A DNA stretch of 64,000 nt from Mucilaginibacter pedocola (GCF_002013915.1 NZ_MBTF01000023.1:1-64000); one strand, 5' to 3'; positions 16,516-25,215 are shown, counted from the stretch's first letter. Program-made: numbers and translations. Notes: a model not told the origin generated them from the sequence alone.

Positions 16516-16923
16516 ATGAAAAAGGTAACAGTATTTTCACTGATCTCGTTCCTGGTTATGGGCTTATTGGCGGCATGTTCTACGCCATCGTATTTTGGGA
16601 AAACGTATTCTCCCACCAATAATGTGGACGTCTACCTGGCTAAAGGAGACGTTAAAAAGAACTATACAACCATGGGTACTACCAAGGTTGGCAAAGGGTT
16701 CAGTTCACTGGAATCTGCGCAGCAAAAGGTTATTGAATTAGGAAAAGCTAAAGGCGCAGATGGCGTGATTATGGAACTTACCGAAGAGGTAGTGAGTACG
16801 CAGCAAACCGGCACAGGCGTAGTGACACAATCAAAGAGAAAGAATGTTATTGGTACCAGCAGTTCATCTACCATGGATATTAAACAGAAGAAAATAACCG
16901 CTACTTTCATTAAATACGAATAA
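16516..16923 (+). CDS. Small lipoprotein of unknown function
   Basis: A 135-residue exported lipoprotein. The signal peptide ends at a good lipobox (LLAACS, Cys at about residue 21). The mature part is predicted alpha/beta, with SSLESAQQKVIELGKAKGADGVIMELTEE resembling the short YbjQ/DUF-type fold that senses envelope state, followed by a low-complexity serine-rich stretch. It lies 37 bp upstream of a LytS-type kinase gene, so it may be co-transcribed and act in the envelope branch of that system. Not identified further. Confidence 0.7.
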   Translation: MKKVTVFSLISFLVMGLLAACSTPSYFGKTYSPTNNVDVYLAKGDVKKNYTTMGTTKVGKGFSSLESAQQKVIELGKAKGADGVIMELTEEVVSTQQTGTGVVTQSKRKNVIGTSSSSTMDIKQKKITATFIKYE

Positions 16924-16960
16924 GGGCTTGCCAAGCAGTACCTTGCCAAATACAGATAGC

Positions 16961-18031
16961 ATGTTCCGAGCAACATTGAGGTTCGTAAAAATTAACTGCA
17001 GGCGCTTATTGCTCCTGACTATGTTCTCGTTACTCGTTTACGGCTCGTTCTTCATGCTGTCGTACCTGGTTACTCCTGAGAAAACAGCGCAAAACTTCGC
17101 CGGGCAAAATGGGCTGGCCTTTGGGATACTCAGCTTTGTTGCAGAATCGGTGGTTACGCAATACGTCCTCATCTTCGTGGTGATACTCCCGGCCATGCAC
17201 AGGCAACGTAGCCGGCGAAGTGCATTAGCCATAGCGGTGATTCTTTTTCTTGTGAAGTTTGCGGTAAACTATGGTACTTATTTGCATGAGAACGGTAGCA
17301 GGGCCGGTGCCGGTAACAGGTTGCCTGAGAATTCGTTTGGTTGGATATTGGTGGTATCTTATCTCTTTACATTGGTCAGCAGCCTGTCTGTAGCTTTATT
17401 GGTTGAGTGGGTAAACAAAAGCAAAGAGCGCATTATGCTGGAAAAGCAGAAAACCGAAGCAGAACTCAGTGCCTTAAAACACCAGATCAATCCTCATTTT
17501 TTATTCAACTCGTTAAGCTTTATTTACGGGAAAGTGATGAAAACAGATAAAGAAACAGCAGATTCGGTACTGATGCTGGCTAACATCATGCGGTACGCAT
17601 TAGGTACCAGTGAAAATGTTGACGGGAAGGTAAATATTATGGATGAACTGGAATATCTCAAAAATGTTATCGAGATTAACCAGCGCCGCCATAACCATGG
17701 CTTAAATATTCAATATGAGGAGCAGATAGACGACCAATCCATAAGCATTTTGCCGCTGGTACTCATCACCCTGGTAGAGAATGCTTTCAAACACGGCGAC
17801 TTGCACGATTCGGGCCACCCTTTGCATATCAGGATAAGCACCGGGGTAAACCAGCTTACTTTTTACATCGAGAATAAAAAGGGAAAGGGAATAAAAGAGC
17901 TATCTAATGGTGTTGGCCTGCAAAATATCAGGCAGCAGCTTAAACTTGCCTATAGCAACCACTGTTCATTTGTGATCAGGCAAACCGATCACCTTTTTAG
18001 TGTAACCTTAAATATAACATTCCCGGTATGA
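16961..18031 (+). CDS. LytS-type sensor histidine kinase
   Basis: A 356-residue membrane kinase with about four transmembrane helices in residues 10-160. The His_kinase domain contains the H-box ALKHQINPHFLFNSLSF (phosphorylated His near residue 173), and the HATPase N-box is TLVENAFKHGD with the G-box GVGLQNIRQQL. The start at 16961 (MFRATLRF) is preferred to a TTG 33 bp upstream. The stop codon overlaps the response-regulator ATG by 4 bp, making a coupled two-component pair. Confidence 0.92.
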   Translation: MFRATLRFVKINCRRLLLLTMFSLLVYGSFFMLSYLVTPEKTAQNFAGQNGLAFGILSFVAESVVTQYVLIFVVILPAMHRQRSRRSALAIAVILFLVKFAVNYGTYLHENGSRAGAGNRLPENSFGWILVVSYLFTLVSSLSVALLVEWVNKSKERIMLEKQKTEAELSALKHQINPHFLFNSLSFIYGKVMKTDKETADSVLMLANIMRYALGTSENVDGKVNIMDELEYLKNVIEINQRRHNHGLNIQYEEQIDDQSISILPLVLITLVENAFKHGDLHDSGHPLHIRISTGVNQLTFYIENKKGKGIKELSNGVGLQNIRQQLKLAYSNHCSFVIRQTDHLFSVTLNITFPV

Positions 18032-18765
18032 TAGACTGCGTGATAATAGATGACGAGCAGCATGCAATAGACCTGCTTGTTCAGCATATAAGCCAGGTAC
18101 ATTTTTTGCGTATAGCAGGTACAGCTACCAACCCGGTAAAAGGGCTGCAAATGGTTGCAGATTTAAAACCGGGGCTGGTATTCCTGGATGTACAGATGCC
18201 GCACCTTACCGGTATAGAAATGCTGAAGCTGATTAGTAAAGATAGCCACATCATCCTGACCACCGCATACAAAGAATACGCTTTGGAAGGGTTTGAACAT
18301 GCCGTGGTAGATTACCTGTTGAAGCCGGTCCAGTTCCTTCGTTTTTTGAAAGCTGTTAACCGCTTATGGACCATACACAACAGCCTGCGGCCGGCATCGG
18401 AACAAGACCACTACGTGTTTGTAAAAACCGAACAGAAGGGCAAACTGCTGAAGATAGATTCCCGCAGGATAACTTACATTGAAGGGCTGAGTAACTACGC
18501 GATCATTCATATGGACGATAAGAAAAAAATTATTACTTATCTCAAATTGAAAGAGCTTTCTGAAAGCCTTTCTGCCAGGGGATTTGTAAGGATACACAAG
18601 TCGTTCATTATCTCACTCAGCCATTTAACCGCAGTGGAGGGAAATATGGTCAGGATACTTAATGAGGAACAACCCATCGCCATAGGCGATGCCTACAAAA
18701 AAGATTTCTTCGACTTTATTAACGCCAAAATGCTATCCATACCGCCAGACAGCACAATCGGGTAG
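18028..18765 (+). CDS. LytTR-type response regulator
   Basis: A 245-residue response regulator. The receiver domain has acidic pocket DDEQ, phosphorylatable Asp in LVFLDVQMP (about residue 53) and LLKPV. The C-terminal LytTR DNA-binding domain is at about residues 130-235, with ISYIEGLSNYAIIH-like sequence and FVRIHKSFII. Its partner is the LytS kinase that overlaps it. The likely target is the secreted protein gene 200 bp downstream. Confidence 0.93.
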   Translation: MIDCVIIDDEQHAIDLLVQHISQVHFLRIAGTATNPVKGLQMVADLKPGLVFLDVQMPHLTGIEMLKLISKDSHIILTTAYKEYALEGFEHAVVDYLLKPVQFLRFLKAVNRLWTIHNSLRPASEQDHYVFVKTEQKGKLLKIDSRRITYIEGLSNYAIIHMDDKKKIITYLKLKELSESLSARGFVRIHKSFIISLSHLTAVEGNMVRILNEEQPIAIGDAYKKDFFDFINAKMLSIPPDSTIG

Positions 18766-18966
18766 GCATCGTAAACCCGGCAAATTGTGCGCAGGCATTG
18801 TTGCCCTGTCGCTAAAAACGCTTCCGCTGCTTCAGGAGCAGCGTTAATCCATTATTTAAAACAACATGAGGCCATGCTTACCAAAAGCATAATGGCTGCG
18901 CTATGCCCGGTTTATTACTTAGGGATAGGTAAGATCTGCATCTATTCGTTAACTAAAAAAACAAAA

Positions 18967-19698
18967 ATGAAAAATAACACACACGAGTGCCGTACATTCA
19001 GAAAAACTACGGCAAGAATTCTATGTACCTTGTTTTTGCTTTCAGCATTTGCTATACAGGCAACAGCGCAAAAAGCATTAGTGCTTGCCGCACTCTCAAA
19101 ATATGGTGTGGATCAGTCTTTTCTGGATCCCGCAAACCTGAGGCTTCCTGTAGATCACTCCTTTGAACTGAAGGAATCGGCTACTACCGCGGGTAAAGCA
19201 AAAGTGACCCTGGCCAAATTCAATCCTTCGGCTAAAGATGGTGAGCAATGGAATGTAATTTCGGTGGACGGGAAATCGCCATCGTTGTTCGAAGCCAATA
19301 CCTTCCGTAATACCAGGGCAAAACCCCCGGTAGATAAGCCCGACGAAAAGACTTATAGGATAGATAGCCAAACTGCGGAGCAAATAATCATTAGCTATAA
19401 ATTAGATGCAACAATCATCCCGATGGATGCACGATTCCTGAAAGACTGCCGGGCAGTGTTAACCGTCGACCTTAAGGACAAACAATTAAAGCAGTTGCAG
19501 CTGGTAAATGAGAAACCGGTTAAGATAGGGCCGCTTACCGCTAAAAAGTTTGAAATAACTACAAAGTTCGTTTATGATAAGCAGGCCCGGCGCTATTTCC
19601 CCATAAACGACAACTTGAATATGGAAGCGGCATTTTTAGCGAAAACCTTAACCACCGTGGTAGAAACCGTTTATTCGAATTACGCCGGCAAACGTTAG
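18967..19698 (+). CDS. Secreted protein of unknown function
   Basis: About 243 residues with a long signal peptide ending AIQATAQ (about residue 35). The mature part is rich in beta-strand pattern (VTLAKFNPSAKDGEQWNVISVDG) with no cysteine pairs or known catalytic motif. The start at 18967 gives the signal peptide directly; the upstream open frame is intergenic. It follows the LytS/LytTR pair and may be its target. Not recognised as a named family. Confidence 0.7.
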   Translation: MKNNTHECRTFRKTTARILCTLFLLSAFAIQATAQKALVLAALSKYGVDQSFLDPANLRLPVDHSFELKESATTAGKAKVTLAKFNPSAKDGEQWNVISVDGKSPSLFEANTFRNTRAKPPVDKPDEKTYRIDSQTAEQIIISYKLDATIIPMDARFLKDCRAVLTVDLKDKQLKQLQLVNEKPVKIGPLTAKKFEITTKFVYDKQARRYFPINDNLNMEAAFLAKTLTTVVETVYSNYAGKR

Positions 19699-19817
19699 TC
19701 ATTTTATAATTAACTGATAACAATTCTTCCCTTAAGGTTTTCATCTTTAATACAGCGGGCGGATCGATATTAGAGCCGGCAGAAATAGCAGAAACTTTCG
19801 AAAGCCCTACATGAGCC

Positions 19818-19849
19818 AAAAGCGTTGACATTTGTCAACGCTTTTTTTT
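19818..19849 (+). terminator. Terminator-like hairpin that overlaps a Crp2-type site
   Basis: Twelve-base arms AAAAGCGTTGAC / GTCAACGCTTTT with loop ATTT and a T-run, 120 bp after the secreted-protein gene. It can end that transcript. The inner 16 bp also match the second Crp2-type palindrome (see 19824-19863), so both roles are possible. Confidence 0.6.
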
Positions 19850-19863
19850 ATCAATTATCATCG
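19824..19863 (+). promoter_or_regulatory. Candidate Crp2 operator (amidohydrolase side)
   Basis: GTTGAC-ATTT-GTCAAC (19824-19839), then a 9-base T-rich spacer, then TATCA-N4-TCATCG (19849-19863). The same sequence with identical spacing occurs on the minus strand at 23459-23420 before the F420-reductase-type gene. It points to the amidohydrolase ATG at 19998. Confidence 0.65.
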
Positions 19864-19997
19864 TCTTTGGGCACCCTTCAGCAGCAATTTTACGCGGTTA
19901 GATCACTGAAGTATAGCTGCGAAAAACCTGGCCGGGATGAAGCAAAATATGCATTAGGTTTTCAGCAAGCATCGTTCAAAATTTCTCAAAATCACGT

Positions 19998-21803
19998 ATG
20001 AAAAAAGCATTTACATTACTTGCAACAGCTATCTTTTCTCTCGGGCTACACGCTCAATCAGTTAATTCCTCTGCCGGGGCAGACATGATCGTTTATCACG
20101 CTAAGATCACGACGCAGACAGCAGCACAGCCAGAGGCATCGGCGCTGGCCGTAAAAGCCGGGCGGATTTACGCCGTTGGCGCTGATAACGAAATTTTAAG
20201 CCTCAAAGATGGCCACACCAAATTAATAGATGCGGATGGGAGAAGGCTGATACCGGGCCTGGAAGATTCGCACATGCACCCATTGAACGAACGCAATTTT
20301 ACACAAAAGGTAAAGTGGGACGGCGTGCCCACATTAAAACGTGCGTTGGAAATGCTGACTGAACAATCGGCAAGGACACCGGAAGGCCAATGGGTAAAAG
20401 TAACCGGGGCATGGTCTCCCTATCAGTTCAAAGAAAACCGCGAACCTACTATTGAAGAATTGAATAAAGCGGTGCCGGATAAGCTTCTGTGGGTACAGTA
20501 TGCCTACAATAAATTATGGCTTAATAAGCCCGCTATGAAGTTCTTTGGCATCGGCACGCCGAAATTTAAGGCAGATCCGGGCACTGTGCTTCAGAAAGAC
20601 AGCAAAGGGAATTACACAGGAATTATCGAAGCAAATACGTTCGTGTTTGTGGCTTTGGATGCCATGATGCCCACACCGACTGCCGAAGAGGAGATAAGTT
20701 CGCTGGAGTACCTGATCAGGGACCTGAACCATTTCGGGCTGACTACGGTTATTGAAAACTCCAGCGTTATTCCCTACCCTCAGGGCCACGCACCCATCGA
20801 GGCCCTTATAAAAGCGAACAGGATGAATATTCGTTTTCCTTTCGTCGACCTCGGGTTTAATTATGACCCTAACAAAAGCTGGGTGGATACCGAAATAGAA
20901 AGGGTAACCAGGACGTCGCCCATAAGCCCGGGGCAAAACCTGAACCCGAATATGGAGCACGGGCATGAATACGAGGGCACCGGTGAGGTAATTAGCCCGG
21001 AGGTACACGACCATGAAAATTTTGATAAACCGGCTATCATCATTCCTTATGAGACGATGAAGAAATATGCTGAAGAGTACATTCGTAAATTTATCGAAAA
21101 GAGGATACCGTTCCGGGCGCATATGTCATACAACGAGAATCTGACACCGTTTCTGGACGCATTTGAGGAAGTGGTGAAAACCACGCCGCTGGATGGCATG
21201 CGCTGGGCTGTCGAACATGCCGAGACGCTAAGTGATGAAAACATCGCAAGGATAAAAAAGTTAGGCGGCGGCATAGCGCTTGATAATAAAATGGCGCTGC
21301 ATGGTGAAAGCTTTGCGAAGACCTATGGCCTTGATAAAGCGATGTATACACCAAGGTTTGGCGCGCTGAAGAAAAGCGGTATCCCTTTATCATTAACCAC
21401 GGATGCCTTCCGTGTATCGCCGGCCAACCCGTGGACGGGTATTAGCTGGGCAGTCACCGGTAAATCAGTATCAGGTAAAGTGATCTTGGCCGAGGATAAT
21501 CGCCTTACAAGGGAAGAAGCCCTTAAGTTGTATACAACGGGCGCGGCCTGGTTCGAAAATGAGGAAAATGAAAAAGGGCGTATAGCACCCGGTAACCTTG
21601 CCGATTTTGTATTATTGAGTGATGATTATTTTACTATCCCCGAGGATGATATTAAGGGCCTTACATCCGTACTAACCGTACTAGGCGGAAAAGTAGTATG
21701 GGGTTCCGGCAAATACAGTGGCCTTTCTCCCCAGCTCGGGGAGGTACTGCCGTCATGGTCGCCTATAAAATATTTTGGCGGTTACTACTTTAAAAAACAG
21801 TAA
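19998..21803 (+). CDS. Exported amidohydrolase (YtcJ-like)
   Basis: A 601-residue metal-dependent hydrolase with a signal peptide ending GLHAQ, so it is periplasmic. The amidohydrolase_3 / YtcJ fold is shown by the metal-site DSHMHP after RLIPGLE, RAHMSYNEN, WAVEHAETL and SLTTDAF, and by the C-terminal small barrel APGNLADFVLLSDDY. YtcJ-like enzymes hydrolyse N-formyl or amide bonds of small compounds, but the substrate is not predictable. The gene is monocistronic and preceded by a candidate Crp2 site. Confidence 0.9.
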   Translation: MKKAFTLLATAIFSLGLHAQSVNSSAGADMIVYHAKITTQTAAQPEASALAVKAGRIYAVGADNEILSLKDGHTKLIDADGRRLIPGLEDSHMHPLNERNFTQKVKWDGVPTLKRALEMLTEQSARTPEGQWVKVTGAWSPYQFKENREPTIEELNKAVPDKLLWVQYAYNKLWLNKPAMKFFGIGTPKFKADPGTVLQKDSKGNYTGIIEANTFVFVALDAMMPTPTAEEEISSLEYLIRDLNHFGLTTVIENSSVIPYPQGHAPIEALIKANRMNIRFPFVDLGFNYDPNKSWVDTEIERVTRTSPISPGQNLNPNMEHGHEYEGTGEVISPEVHDHENFDKPAIIIPYETMKKYAEEYIRKFIEKRIPFRAHMSYNENLTPFLDAFEEVVKTTPLDGMRWAVEHAETLSDENIARIKKLGGGIALDNKMALHGESFAKTYGLDKAMYTPRFGALKKSGIPLSLTTDAFRVSPANPWTGISWAVTGKSVSGKVILAEDNRLTREEALKLYTTGAAWFENEENEKGRIAPGNLADFVLLSDDYFTIPEDDIKGLTSVLTVLGGKVVWGSGKYSGLSPQLGEVLPSWSPIKYFGGYYFKKQ

Positions 21804-22139
21804 TACATTCCAATGCCATTTCGATAAACAGAGGCCTGTCTTAGTTTATCTTCAAAAATGCGGCGAAAGGCCGGAACTGATCAGTTAATAAAACACGCTT
21901 TAGTTCTGCTTTCGCCGCTATTTACTTCAACATTATTTGACCTTAAAATGCCTTTCGGGGGCATTCGGCCATAAACCCTCACAACACACTTATCCGGGAA
22001 ATATCGAAGTGTTATGACAGGCTGTTAGATCCTTAGTAATTGATCAGCTATATTATTAAGTGGTTTGTTTACAAGCTGTGCTTTTTCTACAGCATGTTTT
22101 TATTATTCGTAAATTCGAAAGAGATAGGGGGCTTCATAA
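21804..22139. other. Intergenic region with a long stem
   Basis: About 336 bp without a gene between the amidohydrolase and Crp2. The clearest structure is the perfect 10-bp inverted repeat GCGGCGAAAG / CTTTCGCCGC (21860-21869, 21909-21918), with inner GGAACT/AGTTCT pairing. It may be a terminator or part of a leader; it has no T-run. Nothing else is evident. Confidence 0.5.
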
Positions 22140-22721
22140 ATGTATCAGAATTTAATTAATTACATCACCAATTATTCCGGTTTACCACTAAGCTTTCAGG
22201 AAACAGGATTGATACAAAATATTTTTCAGCCAAAGAAACTGCGGAGAAGGCAGTACCTGTTACAAGCGGGCGATGTTTCTAAATACACGGCTTTCATTAC
22301 AAAGGGGGCCATGCGCCAATATTTAATAGACGATAAGGGAAACGAGAAGGTTGTACAGCTGTATATAGAAGATCACTGGGCAGACGACCGCGCCAGTTTG
22401 CTGTCGAACAAACCTTCGGTTTATAATATCGAAGCATGGGAAGATACCGAGATGCTGATTATAAGCCCCAAAGATTTTTATGAACTGGCAGATAAAATAC
22501 CTGCTATGGCGCAGATGCTTAGGGTTATGGACGACAGGCACGCTATTGCTTTGCACGGAAGATTAAATTCCATGATACGTGATACGGCTGAGGCACGCTA
22601 TATGGAGTTTGAGCGGAAGTATCCGCATTTTGTACAACGGTTCCCCCAGCACCACATTGCATCGTACCTCGGCGTTACTAAAGAAACGTTAAGCCGGGTA
22701 AAAAGACAATCCATGAGGTAA
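22140..22721 (+). CDS. Crp/Fnr family transcriptional regulator (Crp2)
   Basis: A 193-residue regulator closely similar to Crp1 along its whole length. It has LLQAGDVSKYTAFITKGAMRQYL in the beta-roll and IASYLGVTKETLSRVKRQ in the winged helix. The recognition helix is nearly identical to that of Crp1, which fits the half-sites GTAGAC (Crp1) and GTTGAC (near Crp2). It lies between the amidohydrolase and the F420-reductase-type gene, both of which carry the GTTGAC palindrome. The effector is unknown. Confidence 0.92.
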   Translation: MYQNLINYITNYSGLPLSFQETGLIQNIFQPKKLRRRQYLLQAGDVSKYTAFITKGAMRQYLIDDKGNEKVVQLYIEDHWADDRASLLSNKPSVYNIEAWEDTEMLIISPKDFYELADKIPAMAQMLRVMDDRHAIALHGRLNSMIRDTAEARYMEFERKYPHFVQRFPQHHIASYLGVTKETLSRVKRQSMR

Positions 22722-22773
22722 ATTAAGAGCCGATTTTCATCGACCCTTAATTATAACGGAATAGTGATTAAAC

Positions 22774-23358
22774 TCAGTTAGGGTAGCTTACCAGGTTCAA
22801 CACCGATAGAGCTTTCCCAAATTCGGTTATTGGCGAACCCTGGTCAAGGCTGCCCAGGTCAACTCCGGCAAACCCGAATTGTGTAATGATGTTCCCAACG
22901 GTTTCTTTGGCAGACGGATGATTACCGGAATAGAAAATAACGCGCTTGCCGTTATCAACAACAGGGTCGGTATCAAGCGTCGCCGCTATCAGAGTATTAA
23001 ACGCCTTCACTACTTTAGCGCCGGGGATCAGCTCAGAAATTGCAGCACTTGTTGGTTTGTCAGCAGCGCCGCTATTCATGTTATTGGTGGTGTCGATTAC
23101 GATCTTGCCGGCAAGCTGATCTTTTACTTTTGCCAATGCCCCCGGTATTTGATCCCACAATACGGTGAGGACAACCAGGTCTGCGGTAGCGGCATCTTCG
23201 CTTGTACCGGCAGTTGCTAAGCCCCCGAGTTCGTTAACCAGGGGCTGCAATGATTCAGGGCCCCTTGAATTTGAAATGATGACAGGAAATCCTGCATTAA
23301 CAAATTTTTTAGCAAGTGCTTTTCCGATATGGCCTGCGCCAATAAATCCAATTTTCAT
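22774..23358 (-). CDS. NADPH-dependent F420 reductase-like oxidoreductase
   Basis: A 194-residue Rossmann protein starting MKIGFIGAGHIGKALAKKF, with TVLWDQIPGAL, DTTNNM and KAFNTL, typical of the NpdG / ProC-like F420_oxidored family. Bacteroidota lack F420, so members here more likely use NADP or FAD-type substrates. The start at 23358 matches the Rossmann start; the open frame upstream begins at a TTG inside promoter sequence. It is divergent from Crp3, and its upstream region carries a Crp2-type palindrome 86-101 bp before the ATG. Confidence 0.85.
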   Translation of the reverse strand: MKIGFIGAGHIGKALAKKFVNAGFPVIISNSRGPESLQPLVNELGGLATAGTSEDAATADLVVLTVLWDQIPGALAKVKDQLAGKIVIDTTNNMNSGAADKPTSAAISELIPGAKVVKAFNTLIAATLDTDPVVDNGKRVIFYSGNHPSAKETVGNIITQFGFAGVDLGSLDQGSPITEFGKALSVLNLVSYPN

Positions 23359-23419
23359 AAGGTTTATGTTTTCAATGATTTGTAATACCGTAAATATGAC
23401 GCAGGCAACGGTTCTGTAA

Positions 23420-23459
23420 CGATGAGGTATGATAAAAAATAACGTTGACAATTGTCAAT
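23420..23459 (-). promoter_or_regulatory. Candidate Crp2 operator (F420-reductase side)
   Basis: Read on the minus strand: ATTGAC-AATT-GTCAAC (23459-23444), 9-base T-rich spacer, TATCA-N4-TCATCG (23434-23420). The spacing is the same as at 19824-19863. A GCCTTTGC element (-7-like) lies just upstream, which would put the palindrome at the transcription start. Confidence 0.65.
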
Positions 23460-23493
23460 CCTGCAAAGGCATCGTGTATGTCAATTTTCATTA

Positions 23494-23509
23494 TTTACCA
23501 AATGGTAAA
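23494..23509. promoter_or_regulatory. Candidate Crp3 operator, copy 1
   Basis: TTTACC-AAAT-GGTAAA, perfect 16-bp palindrome (18 bp with flanking A/T), 33 bp before the Crp3 ATG. An identical copy lies just behind the Crp3 gene at 24121-24136. Confidence 0.7.
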
Positions 23510-23542
23510 TAAACTGCCGTTAATAAAGCCGAAATTTAACTT

Positions 23543-24112
23543 ATGGAAGCGTTCGTTAATTACATTCTCCAATTCGGGAACCTCAATAAACAGCAAACAG
23601 ATTTTATTCTGAGCAAGGCCAAAACACTGGAACTTCATAAAGAGGATTATTTTTCTGAAGCCGGCAAAATCCCCAGGTATGTTGGCTTTCTGCTGGATGG
23701 TGTGGTTCGTTTTTGTTATTATAACAACAAAGGTGAAGAGATAACACATTCGTTTATTGATGAGAATAATTTTGTTTCCGACCAGCAACGGTTCGAATCA
23801 CAGGTAGTCGCATCCGAATATATACAAGCGGTTACCAATTGTAAATTCCTTGTTTTCTCGAAAAAAGCCTGGGACGAGATAGGCAACACCGTTGTTGGCT
23901 GGAAAGATATTGAGCACCTGATTTTAAAGAATTGCCTGTTGAAAACCATTGAAAGAAGAAGCCCGCTGGTATCAGAAGATGCCACCACCCGTTATTTATC
24001 GTTTATCGAGCATTTCCCGGGCCTTCTCAGCCGTGTACCGCTCTCGCATATTGCTTCCTACCTTGGCATCACGCAGCAATCGTTAAGCCGTATCAGAAAA
24101 AATATACGTTAA
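23543..24112 (+). CDS. Crp/Fnr family transcriptional regulator (Crp3)
   Basis: A 189-residue regulator with the cNMP-binding-type beta-roll (FSEAGKIPRYVGFLLDGVVRFCYYNNKGEE in part) and a winged helix with IASYLGITQQSLSRIRKN. Its recognition helix differs from Crp1 and Crp2 (QQSLSRIRK instead of TLSRVKR). Its flanking palindromes also differ (TTTACC half-site). It is divergent from the F420-reductase-type gene and upstream of an SDR gene, each with the same palindrome nearby. Confidence 0.9.
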   Translation: MEAFVNYILQFGNLNKQQTDFILSKAKTLELHKEDYFSEAGKIPRYVGFLLDGVVRFCYYNNKGEEITHSFIDENNFVSDQQRFESQVVASEYIQAVTNCKFLVFSKKAWDEIGNTVVGWKDIEHLILKNCLLKTIERRSPLVSEDATTRYLSFIEHFPGLLSRVPLSHIASYLGITQQSLSRIRKNIR

Positions 24113-24120
24113 AATCACTT

Positions 24121-24165
24121 TTTACCAAATGGTAAATGTTTTCATTTTTAAGTTACCAAACTTTG
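24121..24165 (+). promoter_or_regulatory. Candidate Crp3 operator, copy 2, and SDR promoter
   Basis: TTTACC-AAAT-GGTAAA (24121-24136) is identical to copy 1. The -7-like AAACTTTG at 24158-24165 is 25 bp before the SDR ATG. If the start of transcription is near 24170, the palindrome is centred at about -41.5, the class II activator position. A further half-site GTTACC lies at 24152-24157. Confidence 0.6.
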
Positions 24166-24190
24166 CATCATCAACTTATATAAAAAGAAA

Positions 24191-25054
24191 ATGAGCAAAA
24201 AAATAGTTTTAATAACAGGAACAAATAGTGGTTTTGGATGGCTGACCGCCCATAGCGTTGCAGCTTTAGGGCATAAAGTTTATGCCACCATGAGAGATAC
24301 CAAAGGTAAAAATGCTGAAAAAGCACAAGAACTGTCGGCTGTAGAGAACGTGACTGTATTGGATGTTTCGCTAACTGATGACGAAAGCGTAAAACAGGCT
24401 GTAGATACCATTATAGCAAATGAAGGCAGAGTTGATGTGCTGGTTAATAACGCCGGTGTGTCAATGAATGGGGTAGCGGAAAGCTTCACCACAGCCGATG
24501 TAAAGGCCATATTCGATGTAAACGTATTTGCGCCCTGGAGATTCATTAAACAGGTACTACCGGCCATGCGTGAGCAAGCCGATGGCCTCATCATCAATGT
24601 AACCAGCGGTTTTGGCAGGGTTTCCTTTCCGTTCGCAACCATATATGCAGGGTCCAAGTTCGGCCTTGAAGGAATTAGTGAGGGCTTGCACTATGAAGTT
24701 AAACGCCTTGGTATAGATGTCGCCATACTGGAGCCGGGTGCATTTCCTACCGAAATGTCTCAGAAAACACAATACGCCTCAGACCAATCGGTGTTTGAAG
24801 GTTACAGTGCTATCGCCGAAATTCCCGGGAAAATGGTGGGAGCGATCACCGAGCTGATACAAAGCCACAACCCCAACCCGAAGGATGTTGCCGATGCTAT
24901 TGTAGAATTGATCGGTGCAGAAAAAGGCAAAAGGCCATTGAGAACCGTTGTTGACCCGATAACCGGGAAATACATACATGCTGCTAATGAGGCAGTAGCT
25001 GAACAATTTGCACCGGGCCTAACGCTGTTTGGCATGGGCGAGCTGTTAGCTTAA
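24191..25054 (+). CDS. SDR family oxidoreductase
   Basis: A 287-residue short-chain dehydrogenase with TGTNSGFGWLTA at the nucleotide site (variant of TGxxxGxG), NNAGVS and TIYAGSKFGLEG with catalytic Tyr and Lys. It belongs to the group with a long C-terminal arm that acts on larger hydrophobic substrates. It is immediately downstream of Crp3 and preceded by the second TTTACC palindrome, so it is the likely main target of Crp3. Confidence 0.9.
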   Translation: MSKKIVLITGTNSGFGWLTAHSVAALGHKVYATMRDTKGKNAEKAQELSAVENVTVLDVSLTDDESVKQAVDTIIANEGRVDVLVNNAGVSMNGVAESFTTADVKAIFDVNVFAPWRFIKQVLPAMREQADGLIINVTSGFGRVSFPFATIYAGSKFGLEGISEGLHYEVKRLGIDVAILEPGAFPTEMSQKTQYASDQSVFEGYSAIAEIPGKMVGAITELIQSHNPNPKDVADAIVELIGAEKGKRPLRTVVDPITGKYIHAANEAVAEQFAPGLTLFGMGELLA

Positions 25055-25180
25055 AGGGGAAGGTTTGAATAAGGTTTAAAATTGTTAAGGGCGGTGGTGG
25101 GCGATGACCCGCTACCGTTTTTGCTTTAAATATTTCCGGCGGCGTTCTTTATCACGAAAGCGTAAATTTTAAAAGGGTGC

Positions 25181-25211
25181 TTGTAGGTATTTAGGTAAAT
25201 GCCTAAATTTG
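25181..25211 (+). promoter_or_regulatory. ArsR-type gene promoter with operator
   Basis: TTG at 25181-25183, a 20-bp spacer and TAAATTTG at 25204-25211 form a good Bacteroidota promoter. A perfect inverted repeat ATTTAGG-N6-CCTAAAT at 25189-25208 fills the spacer and overlaps the -7 box, the place of a repressor. The ATG starts 4 bp after the box, so the mRNA is predicted leaderless. Confidence 0.75.
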
Positions 25212-25215
25212 TGGT

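Noticed and set aside
19818..19849. Only a terminator
   Set aside because: The hairpin is terminator-like, but its core and the TATCA-N4-TCATCG downstream match the site at 23420-23459 with identical spacing, so a purely terminator role was not accepted.
20514..21122. 202-codon minus-strand open frame
   Set aside because: Antisense to the amidohydrolase gene with no recognisable motifs; a shadow frame.
23359..23451. N-terminal extension of the F420-reductase-like protein
   Set aside because: It starts at a TTG within the palindromic promoter region, and the Rossmann motif demands a start at 23358.
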